The notes under the pieces are model-generated. The model saw only the letters and a list, made by a program, of their open reading frames with translations, ran no database searches and had not been told where the DNA came from. Position numbers and translations under genes: made by a program. DNA of 14,280 bases from Acholeplasmataceae bacterium. GTDB lineage: Bacteria; Bacillota_I; Bacilli_A; Acholeplasmatales; Acholeplasmataceae. The stretch spans positions 1-14,280 of the forward strand of contig JALQTF010000078.1 of NCBI GenBank assembly GCA_023264085.1. Reading direction: 5' to 3'. Every line of letters starts with the position of its first letter. Positions within the stretch are counted from its first letter, which is position 1. Shown here one piece after another: positions 8,277-14,280 of the stretch.

Positions 8277-9905
8277 TTAATTTAATATAGAATCGATGAT
8301 TGTGGTGTCCTCGATATATTCAAAGATAATACTTTCTATTTCACTTCTCATTGTATCATCTAACGCATCATAGATTTCTGAAAAATCTTCAAATGCATCA
8401 TTTATTGCAGCTGAATCATTTGTCTGAATCGCAGCAACGATATCGTCTAATGATGCTTGAATGTCATCTGGTAAGGCATCAATGTCTGATAAAGCATCCA
8501 TTATCATCTCAATATCATCAAGTTGTGTTTCTATGGGAATTAATAACGCTGCCTCAACTTCTAACACAAGATTTTCATCTTGAGTTGATATTGTTTCTAT
8601 TGGTAGTTGGTTTGTGAGAATAGACATAATGTCAGAAATATCAATGGTATTATTTTCGATAGGAAGTTGTGCAAGCGTAAGTATTTGATGAACAAAGTCT
8701 TGATCAAAATCACTATCTCCAATGGATAATCCATTTAATGAAATCACGGATTGGTTGTTTTCAAACAATAATTCTGTTTCTAGTTTTATGATGGTTTGAA
8801 ATACTATATTATTATTTTCATCAAAGAGTCTTACTGGTACATTTAACAATAATTTGTTATCAATCTCGATATAAGGATGTTGCATTTCTACACGAAAACC
8901 GCTAATGTCAAATGAGATTGGAAACAAATCATTTGTTGCAACAAATAACATTGGGTTTAAATCGTTCGCATCAAGTGAGATAGCATATGTTGATGCATTT
9001 TCATCTCGGGTAATGACTGATTGAAATAGTTCAACATAATTAATAGACTCAAATAGCTGTGTAGTTGCTTGATCAAAAGTTTGAATATCACCGAATTGAA
9101 GCATGTCCATAGGTTCTGTTTGATCGGAAAGCTTTTCTAAATGAATAACAAAAGACAACATTGATGCTTCTGATTCGATTTCAAATAATTCATTTTGTTG
9201 AAGATTGCTTAATAATACTGTGATGAATTCTGAAGTCTCTTGATTGTTGATTTGTTGGCTTAATACATTAGAAATACTCAATGAAAGTATTTTTTCTTCG
9301 TGTTGGTATGTTCCAAACTGATTTAGCAAGTTCGAAATTTCTTCTACTAAATCGATCCCTGCAAGGTTTAATCCAAATACAGCAACATCAAGCATCCACA
9401 GTATAGGAAGGTTTCCTATGTATATGTTTTTGATTTGAAGTGTCATGATATCACCATCAAAATCAATATCAAATAAGATTCTAAGAGATGTTTGATAGTT
9501 AAAGTTTGGAATCACAAAAATATCAAGCTTAGAAACCAGTTCGATGGAATCATCATCAAATAAAAACCAACTGCCAGCATATCCAAACTGAGTTTCTTCA
9601 ATCACATATGTGCGACTCGTATCAAATGATGCGTTCGTTGTTTTCAACAAGTCAAACATATATTGATTGACTTGATTCTCGTTGATTGAAAAAGATAGTG
9701 GCATCTCTGATTCGTTTGCTTGAGCATATATTTCAAAGCCGCCAGATATGACCTCTTGAAAAACTAGTGTTTCTAATTGGTCATTATCTTTATAATATGG
9801 GTCCATCGGTTGGTACATTGCAATAAGAAAAATCACCGGAATGATTAAAGAAATTAAGATTGGTAAAAGAATATATTTAAATAAAATTTTCATTAAAAAG
9901 AACAT
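8277..9905 (-). CDS. Unrecognised N-terminally anchored acidic exported protein with duplicated beta-rich halves
   Basis: I do not recognise this 542-residue protein. A basic start (MKILFK) leads into one hydrophobic segment (about 11-31), and the rest is polar with no further membrane span and no cysteine. That predicts a signal anchor with the body outside the cell; there is no lipobox. Two stretches look alike: 69-175 (SFSINENQVN ... SKLDIFVIP ... IKNIYIGNLPI) and 305-410 (AISLDANDLN ... NKLLLNVPV ... LNGLSIGDS). This suggests an internal duplication of a beta-rich unit, faintly like the YpmS/DUF2140 layout, which is a guess. The last 81 residues hold about 24 Asp/Glu and a single Arg and look helical. 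ATG 9905 is preferred over the internal ATG 9893 because AAAGGAG (9911-9917) sits 5 nt upstream. It lies 12 nt after tsaD and 19 nt before glnS, so it is co-transcribed. Function unknown. Confidence 0.85.
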   Translation of the reverse strand: MFFLMKILFKYILLPILISLIIPVIFLIAMYQPMDPYYKDNDQLETLVFQEVISGGFEIYAQANESEMPLSFSINENQVNQYMFDLLKTTNASFDTSRTYVIEETQFGYAGSWFLFDDDSIELVSKLDIFVIPNFNYQTSLRILFDIDFDGDIMTLQIKNIYIGNLPILWMLDVAVFGLNLAGIDLVEEISNLLNQFGTYQHEEKILSLSISNVLSQQINNQETSEFITVLLSNLQQNELFEIESEASMLSFVIHLEKLSDQTEPMDMLQFGDIQTFDQATTQLFESINYVELFQSVITRDENASTYAISLDANDLNPMLFVATNDLFPISFDISGFRVEMQHPYIEIDNKLLLNVPVRLFDENNNIVFQTIIKLETELLFENNQSVISLNGLSIGDSDFDQDFVHQILTLAQLPIENNTIDISDIMSILTNQLPIETISTQDENLVLEVEAALLIPIETQLDDIEMIMDALSDIDALPDDIQASLDDIVAAIQTNDSAAINDAFEDFSEIYDALDDTMRSEIESIIFEYIEDTTIIDSILN

Positions 9906-9910
9906 AACGA

Positions 9911-9917
9911 CTCCTTT
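9911..9917 (-). promoter_or_regulatory. Ribosome binding site that fixes the start of the unknown exported protein
   Basis: AAAGGAG lies 5 nt before ATG 9905 and directly after the tsaD stop codon. An internal ATG at 9893 would be 17 nt away, so the longer start is supported. Confidence 0.7.
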
Positions 9918-10901
9918 TTATAGTGATAAGTTTGCCTGACCACCGAGTATATATGTGTTAATTAAATTATGATACTTCCATTGATAATATCCTGCTGCAG
10001 CAATCATAACAGCATTGTCTGTACAGATGTTTAATGGTGGTATCACTATATCTTTTTGATGATATTTTTCTTGCAACATTTGTCTCAAACCTTTATTCGC
10101 TGCAACACCACCTACAACAATGAGTTGTTTAGCATCATAAAGACTAAAGGCTTTTGATAGTTTAAAGTCAATAACATCTAATACTGCAGCTTGAAATGAT
10201 GCACACATGTTGTTGATATGAATGTTATCTTTTTCTTTGCCTACAATGTTTGCGACTGAACTCTTAAGACCGGAAAAACTAAAGTTCAACCCTTGGCTTT
10301 CGAGTTTTGGTCTAGGCAATTTATATGTGTCTTTTCCAAGAATTGCTTTTTGATCAATTAGAGGACCACCTGGATATCCAAGACCTAACATTTTAGCGAC
10401 TTTATCATAAGCTTCGCCAACTGCATCATCAAGCGTTTCTCCGATAATTTCAAATTTCATGTGATCTCTCATATAAATAAGTTCTGTGTGACCTCCAGAA
10501 ACAAGCAATGCAATGAGCGGAAATTTAAAAGGTGCAACAATATTAGCGGAATAAATATGTCCTGCCAAATGGTTTACTCCAATAATGGGTATATTGTGTG
10601 CGTAAGCAAATGCAGTTGCTGCATTGATCCCAACTAATAGTGAACCAATTAATCCTGGTCCCTCTGTAACTGCGACAACATCGATATCTTTGATTTCAAT
10701 GTTTGCATCTTTTATTGCTTTTTCTATCAATAAAGTAATTACTGGAACATGGTTTCTTGATGCCATTTCAGGAACAACACCACCAAATGATTTGAATATA
10801 TCAATTTGAGAAACAAGTGCATGTGATAAGACATTGCGTTCATTTTTTAAGATTGCAACACTCGTTTCATCACAACTACTTTCAATGGCTAATATAATCA
10901 T
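9918..10901 (-). CDS. tsaD: tRNA N6-threonylcarbamoyladenosine (t6A) transferase TsaD
   Basis: TsaD transfers the threonylcarbamoyl group from threonylcarbamoyl-AMP to A37 of ANN-reading tRNAs, working with TsaB and TsaE. It is 327 residues, typical for the family (about 335). Seen: IESSCDETSVA at the start; FGGVVPEMASRNH (39-51); TEGPGLIGSLLVG (79-91); metal-binding H111 and H115 in NHLAGH; LLVSGGHTEL; GETLDDAVGEAYDKVAKMLG; GLNFSFSGLKSS; VVGGVAANKGLR; and the third metal ligand D295 in CTDNAVMIAAAG. All key residues are present. The start lies 20 nt inside the end of rimI with AAGGA about 9 nt upstream. It follows tsaE, tsaB and rimI in the usual Gram-positive order. Confidence 0.97.
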   Translation of the reverse strand: MIILAIESSCDETSVAILKNERNVLSHALVSQIDIFKSFGGVVPEMASRNHVPVITLLIEKAIKDANIEIKDIDVVAVTEGPGLIGSLLVGINAATAFAYAHNIPIIGVNHLAGHIYSANIVAPFKFPLIALLVSGGHTELIYMRDHMKFEIIGETLDDAVGEAYDKVAKMLGLGYPGGPLIDQKAILGKDTYKLPRPKLESQGLNFSFSGLKSSVANIVGKEKDNIHINNMCASFQAAVLDVIDFKLSKAFSLYDAKQLIVVGGVAANKGLRQMLQEKYHQKDIVIPPLNICTDNAVMIAAAGYYQWKYHNLINTYILGGQANLSL

Positions 10902-11334
10902 CTTTAAATTCCTTTATATAAACAACAGCGTCTTCATTTTGATAATAGTTTGGTCTTAAATAAGATTCAACAAATCCATATTGCTGATAAAACCCAATAG
11001 CACCTTGATTCGATTTTCTCACTTCTAGTGACATACTCATAACACCTAAGGAGAGCATCTCTTTTAAGACATACTCAAATAAAAATTTCCCATATCCTTG
11101 TCTTTGTTTTTCTTTGTATACTGCAAAGTTAAGTATCTCACCGTGATCATCAACAACGCGAATACCAATATAACCTATACTTACCCCTTGATCTTCGACA
11201 ATGTAGTAATTCGCAAAAGGGTTTGTTAAAAACTCTTGTTTGAAAAATGGCACCCCTAATGATGTGTGAAGTGCACTTTCTTCAATAGAAACGATTGTTT
11301 CTATATCTCCTAAACTTGCTTTTCTAACTTGCAT
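10882..11334 (-). CDS. rimI: Ribosomal-protein N-alanine acetyltransferase RimI (GNAT family)
   Basis: RimI is a GNAT acetyltransferase that acetylates the N-terminus of ribosomal protein S18 in E. coli; the target here is inferred. The chosen start gives 150 residues, the usual RimI size: ATG 11334 has AGAGG (11344-11348) 9 nt upstream and begins MQVRKAS, matching family starts. An upstream in-frame ATG at 11373 would add 13 residues that lie wholly within tsaB and is not favoured. Seen: the acetyl-CoA loop QRQGYGK (77-83, pattern QxxGxG), SLEVRKSNQGAIGFYQQYGF (102-121), and the C-terminal RPNYYQNEDAVVY with the tyrosine expected for the catalytic acid (Y130/Y131). It overlaps tsaB by 11 nt and tsaD by 20 nt, so the three genes are translated together. 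Confidence 0.9.
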   Translation of the reverse strand: MQVRKASLGDIETIVSIEESALHTSLGVPFFKQEFLTNPFANYYIVEDQGVSIGYIGIRVVDDHGEILNFAVYKEKQRQGYGKFLFEYVLKEMLSLGVMSMSLEVRKSNQGAIGFYQQYGFVESYLRPNYYQNEDAVVYIKEFKDDYISH

Positions 11335-11908
11335 TAGTTTCTGCCTCTGTGATTCTTGCATAATTAGGTTCAAAACGATGTAAATCTTTTATTTTATATT
11401 TATGAGCATCTATAATTTCAATATCAATTGAATCATGATTTTCATGAACATAAACTGGTAATGTATGTTCAAAATTCGATTGATTTTTAACATCGTCAAT
11501 ACTCATATATTGACTTTTCATAAGAACTTGATCGTGATCATATATACATGCAAAGACATGAGATCTTCTTGCGTCATGAAGTGCTATGATCTTTCCTTTG
11601 TATCCCGATGTTAAAAAAACCAAACTAGAGACTGCATAAAGAGATATGTTTTTTGCATAACACAATGTTTTAGCTACAGTTGCAGAAACTCGAATACCCG
11701 TATATGAACCAGGTCCTTCACCTACGATAATTTCTGATATATCACCGAGTGTGACGTTGTTTTTCTTAAGGATTTGATCTATGCGATGCACTAAAAATGT
11801 TGCATGATCTCTTTTACCTAAATATTTATTAATTTCTACGATTTTATTGTTAAATGCTAAAACGATGTACATGACATCCGTAGAAGTATCAAAGTATAGT
11901 TTTTTCAT
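11324..11908 (-). CDS. tsaB: t6A biosynthesis protein TsaB
   Basis: TsaB is the catalytically inactive ASKHA-fold partner that dimerises with TsaD and is needed for t6A37 formation. Start chosen at ATG 11908, giving 194 residues: it begins MKKLYFDTST as family members do, has GGAG at 11917-11920, and forms an ATGA overlap with the tsaE stop. The in-frame ATG at 11947 would only add 13 residues read out of tsaE. Seen: the family core VGEGPGSYTGIRVSATVAK (62-80), an IALHDARRSHVFA strand-turn equivalent to the family's DARR segment (108-120), and the C-terminal PNYARITEAE (181-190). The ends match TsaB, but the total is shorter than the usual 220-235, so the middle or C-terminal half is trimmed. 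Confidence 0.92.
   Translation of the reverse strand: MKKLYFDTSTDVMYIVLAFNNKIVEINKYLGKRDHATFLVHRIDQILKKNNVTLGDISEIIVGEGPGSYTGIRVSATVAKTLCYAKNISLYAVSSLVFLTSGYKGKIIALHDARRSHVFACIYDHDQVLMKSQYMSIDDVKNQSNFEHTLPVYVHENHDSIDIEIIDAHKYKIKDLHRFEPNYARITEAETNAS
11344..11348 (-). promoter_or_regulatory. Ribosome binding site that fixes the rimI start
   Basis: AGAGG inside the end of tsaB, 9 nt before ATG 11334. It supports the 150-residue RimI over the 163-residue alternative starting at 11373. Confidence 0.6.
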
Positions 11909-12363
11909 AATTGATGCTCCAAATGAATACAATAAGGTGCATGACACGTTATTTTTATTTGTCTTTTATGATCAGATATTGATGTAATGCTTACTTTTAG
12001 GTAATGTTCAGGGATAACATTAGGAACTTTATTAGGCCATTCGATAACTTTAAACCCTTCTGAATACATGTATTCTTCAAGGTCGTAATCTTGATTATTT
12101 TCTTCTAAACGATATAAATCAAAATGGTAAAGGTATTGATTTGATGTTTTTGATTGATAAACTTTCATGATGGTATAACTCGGACTGTTAATGACTCGAG
12201 TAATTCCTAATGCTTTACCAATACCTTTTGTCAACGTGGTTTTACCAGCAGCGAGATCACCTTCTAATAAAATTACTGGTGCTTCTTCATAACGCAAAAA
12301 AGAGGCAAGTTGATACCCTAAAGCTTCTGTTTCTTGCTCATTATGCGTTGTGATTGTAAGCAT
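11905..12363 (-). CDS. tsaE: t6A biosynthesis ATPase TsaE
   Basis: TsaE is the small P-loop ATPase that binds the TsaB-TsaD complex and is needed for its turnover in t6A37 synthesis. It has 152 residues, the normal size. Seen: Walker A LEGDLAAGKTTLTKGIGKAL with G35 to T42 (the family usually has GDLGAGKT, so the second Gly is Ala here, which the P-loop pattern tolerates), NSPSYTIMKVY (59-69), the LYHFDLYRL stretch with D82, and VIEWPNKVP with E108-W109. The ATG lies 3 nt after the pgi stop; a site in the end of pgi (AGGAT) is a little far away, so coupling to pgi termination is likely. The stop overlaps tsaB as ATGA. Confidence 0.95.
   Translation of the reverse strand: MLTITTHNEQETEALGYQLASFLRYEEAPVILLEGDLAAGKTTLTKGIGKALGITRVINSPSYTIMKVYQSKTSNQYLYHFDLYRLEENNQDYDLEEYMYSEGFKVIEWPNKVPNVIPEHYLKVSITSISDHKRQIKITCHAPYCIHLEHQL
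11917..11920 (-). promoter_or_regulatory. Ribosome binding site that fixes the tsaB start
   Basis: GGAG inside the end of tsaE, 8 nt before ATG 11908. It supports the shorter tsaB start (ATGA overlap) over the in-frame ATG at 11947. Confidence 0.6.
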
Positions 12364-12366
12364 GTA

Positions 12367-13644
12367 TTAATATCCTGGCTTGCCGAGTAATTGGAACATA
12401 TGTTTTTTGTATGATTCAACACCTGGTTGATCAAATGGATTAATGTCTATTAAATATGCCGACATTGCGCATGCAATTTCAAAGAAATACATCATGTATC
12501 CGAACGATGCCTCGCTCACGTTTTCTAGATGAAGGACAATGTTAGGCACTTGTCCTTCTTGATGAGCCATGAGTGTTCCTTCTTCAGCCTTCGTATTCAC
12601 ATATGATAGTGTTTTTCCTGCTAAATAATTTAAACCATCTAAATCATTATCTTGTTTTTGAATTTCGATATCTTTTGTTGGAGTATCAATATGGATGATG
12701 GTTTCAAATATATGTCTTTCACCTTCTTGAATATATTGTCCAAGAGAATGTAAATCTGTTGAAAACAACGCGCTAGAAATAAATAATCCTTTATTTTCTT
12801 TTCCTTCAGATTCTCCAAAAAGTTGTTTCCACCACTCGTTTACGTATTGCATGTTGGGTTCATAACTTGCAAGCATCTCAATCTTTTTACCTTGTTGATA
12901 AAGCATGTATCTGAGCACAGCATATTGATAGCTCACATTTTTAGATAGGTCACTACTAGATGCATCTTGATACGCTTGTTGAGCCCCTTGAACTATTTTT
13001 TCAACATCATATCCTGCAACAGCCAAAGGCAATAAGCCCACTGGTGATAACACACTATATCTTCCACCAACATCATCAGGAATCACAAATTGATCATAGC
13101 CTTCAGCTTTAGATAGTTGATATAACGCCCCTCTTGCTTGGTCGGTTGTTGCAACAATTCTAGATTGGAGTTCTTCTTTAGAATATCGTTCTTTTAATTG
13201 GTCCATGATTAATCTAAACGCAATGGCGGGTTCTGTTGTCGTTCCAGATTTAGAGATGACATTCACTGCAACATTTTTATTTTTAATGTAATTTAATAAT
13301 TCAACCATATATGTGCTTGACATATTATGTCCTGCAAATACAATCTCGGGCTTTGTTTGTTTAAATGGCGTTTCTAAAAAGTTAAGCCCTGCTTTTGTCC
13401 CCAAATAAGAACCACCGATTCCAATGACGACTAAAACATCGTATTGTTTTAATCTATTTGCAACTTTTTGAATACTAGGTAGTTGATCTGTAATTGTGTT
13501 TGGTAGCTCTACCCAGCCTAAAAAATCAGATCCTTTTCCAGTTTTATTGTGGATCATGTTGTGTATGTTATCAACAAATGGTTGAAAATCACGGATATTT
13601 CCTTTTAAAAATGGTGTGACATAAGCATCATTTAATTTAATCAT
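12367..13644 (-). CDS. pgi: Glucose-6-phosphate isomerase
   Basis: This cytosolic enzyme interconverts glucose 6-phosphate and fructose 6-phosphate in glycolysis. It has 425 residues, the short Gram-positive form (about 450), against roughly 550 in E. coli. Seen: the substrate-phosphate loop GIGGSYLGTKAG (75-86); SKSGTTTEPA (131-140); PGI signature 1 in DDVGGRYSVLSPVGLLPLA (190-208); QLFGESEGKENKG (274-286) with the catalytic-base Glu; DLHSLGQYIQEG (297-308); and signature 2 AYLIDINPFDQPGVESYK (396-413) with the C-terminal lysine. The start overlaps the S1-domain gene by 8 nt and has AAAGGAG at 13651-13657, a strong site 6 nt upstream. The S1-protein/pgi neighbourhood is also known in Bacillus (yugI near pgi). 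Identity is firm. Confidence 0.97.
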   Translation of the reverse strand: MIKLNDAYVTPFLKGNIRDFQPFVDNIHNMIHNKTGKGSDFLGWVELPNTITDQLPSIQKVANRLKQYDVLVVIGIGGSYLGTKAGLNFLETPFKQTKPEIVFAGHNMSSTYMVELLNYIKNKNVAVNVISKSGTTTEPAIAFRLIMDQLKERYSKEELQSRIVATTDQARGALYQLSKAEGYDQFVIPDDVGGRYSVLSPVGLLPLAVAGYDVEKIVQGAQQAYQDASSSDLSKNVSYQYAVLRYMLYQQGKKIEMLASYEPNMQYVNEWWKQLFGESEGKENKGLFISSALFSTDLHSLGQYIQEGERHIFETIIHIDTPTKDIEIQKQDNDLDGLNYLAGKTLSYVNTKAEEGTLMAHQEGQVPNIVLHLENVSEASFGYMMYFFEIACAMSAYLIDINPFDQPGVESYKKHMFQLLGKPGY

Positions 13645-13978
13645 GTTTTTCTCCTTTAATATGCTTTATTGCTTTTTCTATGAAATGCGGAATTGCTCTC
13701 TCTAAACTTATAAATCCTGAAATGATTTTTATGTGCTTTGCAACATTTGTTGGAATATCATAAATTCTTTTTAGGCTGAGTTTAAGTTTATTATTTTGTT
13801 CCTCTAAAATGTAACACGTAATTTCATCGTTTAACGCTAATACGTCTTCAATATTCGCAACAAAAAAATTTGAGAGCTCAGAAATATGAATCAATCCTTT
13901 TTTTTGACCACATTCAACGAATGCTCCATAGGATTGTATACCTGTTACTTTGCACTTTATAATACGATTTGAATCCAT
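13637..13978 (-). CDS. S1-domain RNA-binding protein (YugI/GSP13-like)
   Basis: This 113-residue protein has one S1 OB-fold domain (about 5-72): KCKVTGIQSYGAFVECG, then KKGLIHISELSNFFV and LKLSLKRI, the standard S1 pattern. The remaining 40 residues look helical and basic (GFISLERAIPHFIEKAIKHI). Size and layout fit the GSP13/YugI/YabR group of ribosome- or RNA-associated proteins; the exact role is unknown. It is the first gene of the tight cluster: GAGG (13986-13989) lies 7 nt before ATG 13978, and it overlaps pgi by 8 nt. Only 30 bp separate its start from an upstream terminator hairpin, so its promoter must be very short or lie elsewhere. Confidence 0.88.
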   Translation of the reverse strand: MDSNRIIKCKVTGIQSYGAFVECGQKKGLIHISELSNFFVANIEDVLALNDEITCYILEEQNNKLKLSLKRIYDIPTNVAKHIKIISGFISLERAIPHFIEKAIKHIKGEKHD

Positions 13979-13994
13979 AGAAAAACCTCATTTT

Positions 13995-14003
13995 ATTATA
14001 TCA
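13995..14003 (-). promoter_or_regulatory. Possible extended -10 promoter element for the 12-gene cluster
   Basis: On the minus strand this reads TGATATAAT, a perfect extended -10 box (TGnTATAAT), immediately after the terminator U-tract and 17 nt before the S1-gene ATG. No recognisable -35 is found at 16-18 bp spacing (that region is the hairpin), which an extended -10 can tolerate. Transcription would start near 13986-13989, at the Shine-Dalgarno site itself, leaving a leader of only about 10 nt. That short leader and the AT-rich setting keep confidence low. Confidence 0.35.
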
Positions 14004-14030
14004 TAAAAAAGGATACCGCTAGGTATCCTT
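14003..14030 (-). terminator. Intrinsic terminator hairpin (minus strand)
   Basis: Perfect 9-bp inverted repeat: AAGGATACC at 14009-14017 and GGTATCCTT at 14022-14030 around a 4-nt loop, followed on the minus strand by TTTTTTAT (14010-14003). The U-tract lies only on the low-coordinate side, so it ends transcripts coming from the right, upstream of the S1 gene. The TAG stop of the 54-codon ORF falls in the loop and its last codons form one arm. Confidence 0.8.
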
Positions 14031-14183
14031 AATAACAATTTTTTCTGATGGTGAATTATTAACAACTATACTTTGTTTTAAAACATTTGTATAAATTATA
14101 TAACCTAAAATTAAAACGCAAACGACAATAAAAAACATTGAATAATTTTCAATGCATATAACTCCTGGTGGACATTTTTTCAT
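14019..14183 (-). CDS. Small single-pass membrane protein with N-terminal CPPGVIC motif (54 aa)
   Basis: Open frame from ATG 14183 to TAG 14019-14021, 54 codons. The protein starts MKKCPPGVICIENYS, then has one strongly hydrophobic segment (about 16-31, MFFIVVCVLILGYIIY), then a short polar tail ending in IVIKDT. Cys4 and Cys10 bracket the PPGVI turn. The start has no Shine-Dalgarno site; the 35 bases upstream are almost pure A/T, unlike nearly all the other genes in the window. The stop lies in the loop of the terminator hairpin. From memory, short proteins beginning with a CPPGV(I/M)C stretch followed by one membrane helix occur in large eukaryotic DNA viruses, but I cannot verify this. It could equally be an unnamed bacterial small membrane protein. 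The organised sequence (motif plus helix plus terminator) favours a real gene. Confidence 0.6.
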   Translation of the reverse strand: MKKCPPGVICIENYSMFFIVVCVLILGYIIYTNVLKQSIVVNNSPSEKIVIKDT

Positions 14184-14219
14184 ATTATATAATTATAATA
14201 TTAAAATACGATTATGATT
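14184..14219 (-). other. AT-only spacer before the 54-codon ORF
   Basis: This 36-bp gap is almost entirely A/T and contains two TATAAT-like words on the minus strand just before ATG 14183. It has no GGAGG-like site. It could be a bacterial -10 region giving a leaderless message or an AT-rich promoter of non-bacterial type; the sequence alone does not decide. Confidence 0.3.
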
Positions 14220-14280
14220 TTAATTTGCTGGAGCAGGAGCAGCTTGACCAGACAATTTTTTGGCTAAATCCATAATACTT
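14220..14280 (-). CDS. C-terminal end of an unidentified gene (partial)
   Basis: The minus strand entering from the right edge reads SIMDLAKKLSGQAAPAPAN and then TAA (14220-14222). A Lys-rich helix followed by an Ala/Pro tail looks like the end of a longer protein, but only 19 residues are visible and the family cannot be told. Other frames here are possible, so even the coding status is moderate. It lies 36 nt upstream of the 54-codon ORF. Confidence 0.45.
   Translation of the reverse strand, partial: SIMDLAKKLSGQAAPAPAN

Noticed and set aside
11335..11373. Longer rimI start at 11373
   Set aside because: The extra 13 residues lie inside tsaB and have no family likeness; AGAGG is well placed for 11334.
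11909..11947. Longer tsaB start at 11947 adding 13 residues
   Set aside because: The extra residues are tsaE sequence in another frame; GGAG spacing, the ATGA overlap and the family start MKKLYFDTS favour 11908.
1..14280. tRNA genes, CRISPR arrays, insertion sequences or long repeats
   Set aside because: None seen by eye on either strand; almost all of the window is conserved coding sequence.

Overview
The window is AT-rich bacterial DNA using the standard code: TGA is a real stop (for example at the ends of ligA and tsaE) and Trp is read from TGG. Nearly every gene has a Shine-Dalgarno site of the AAGGAG/AGGTGA type. The gene set and order (S1-domain gene next to pgi; tsaE-tsaB-rimI-tsaD; pcrA followed by ligA) are those of low-GC Gram-positives. 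The low GC, short genes and compact layout suggest Bacillota or a standard-code mollicute relative (Acholeplasma/Izemoplasma type). This placement is inferred and has not been tested by a search.

All supported genes lie on the minus strand, so transcription runs from high to low coordinates. From 13978 down to the left edge there are 12 tightly packed genes with overlaps or gaps of at most 39 nt, which looks like one long operon: S1-domain RNA-binding protein, pgi, tsaE, tsaB, rimI, tsaD, an unrecognised acidic exported protein, glnS, pcrA, a 393-residue mini UvrD-like helicase, ligA, and uvrA (N-terminal 445 residues only, cut by the window edge).

Three themes can be separated. TsaE, TsaB and TsaD, with RimI between them, form the bacterial t6A37 tRNA-modification set, and GlnRS charges tRNA-Gln, so the middle block serves translation fidelity. 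PcrA, the small helicase, LigA and UvrA form a DNA repair and replication block: helicase, nick sealing and damage recognition. Pgi and the S1 protein head the cluster. The 542-residue unknown protein is an N-terminally anchored, strongly acidic exported protein with two similar beta-rich halves, and it fits neither theme.

The right edge (about 14009-14280) differs. It holds the last 19 residues of an unidentified gene, then a 54-codon membrane-protein ORF whose start has no Shine-Dalgarno site, then a hairpin terminator that contains that ORF's stop codon. Its N-terminal Cys-Pro-Pro-Gly-Val-Ile-Cys motif recalls, from memory only, small membrane proteins of giant DNA viruses. The edge may therefore be a junction, either a real insertion or a chimeric assembly. 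This and the unknown exported protein are the parts most worth following up.
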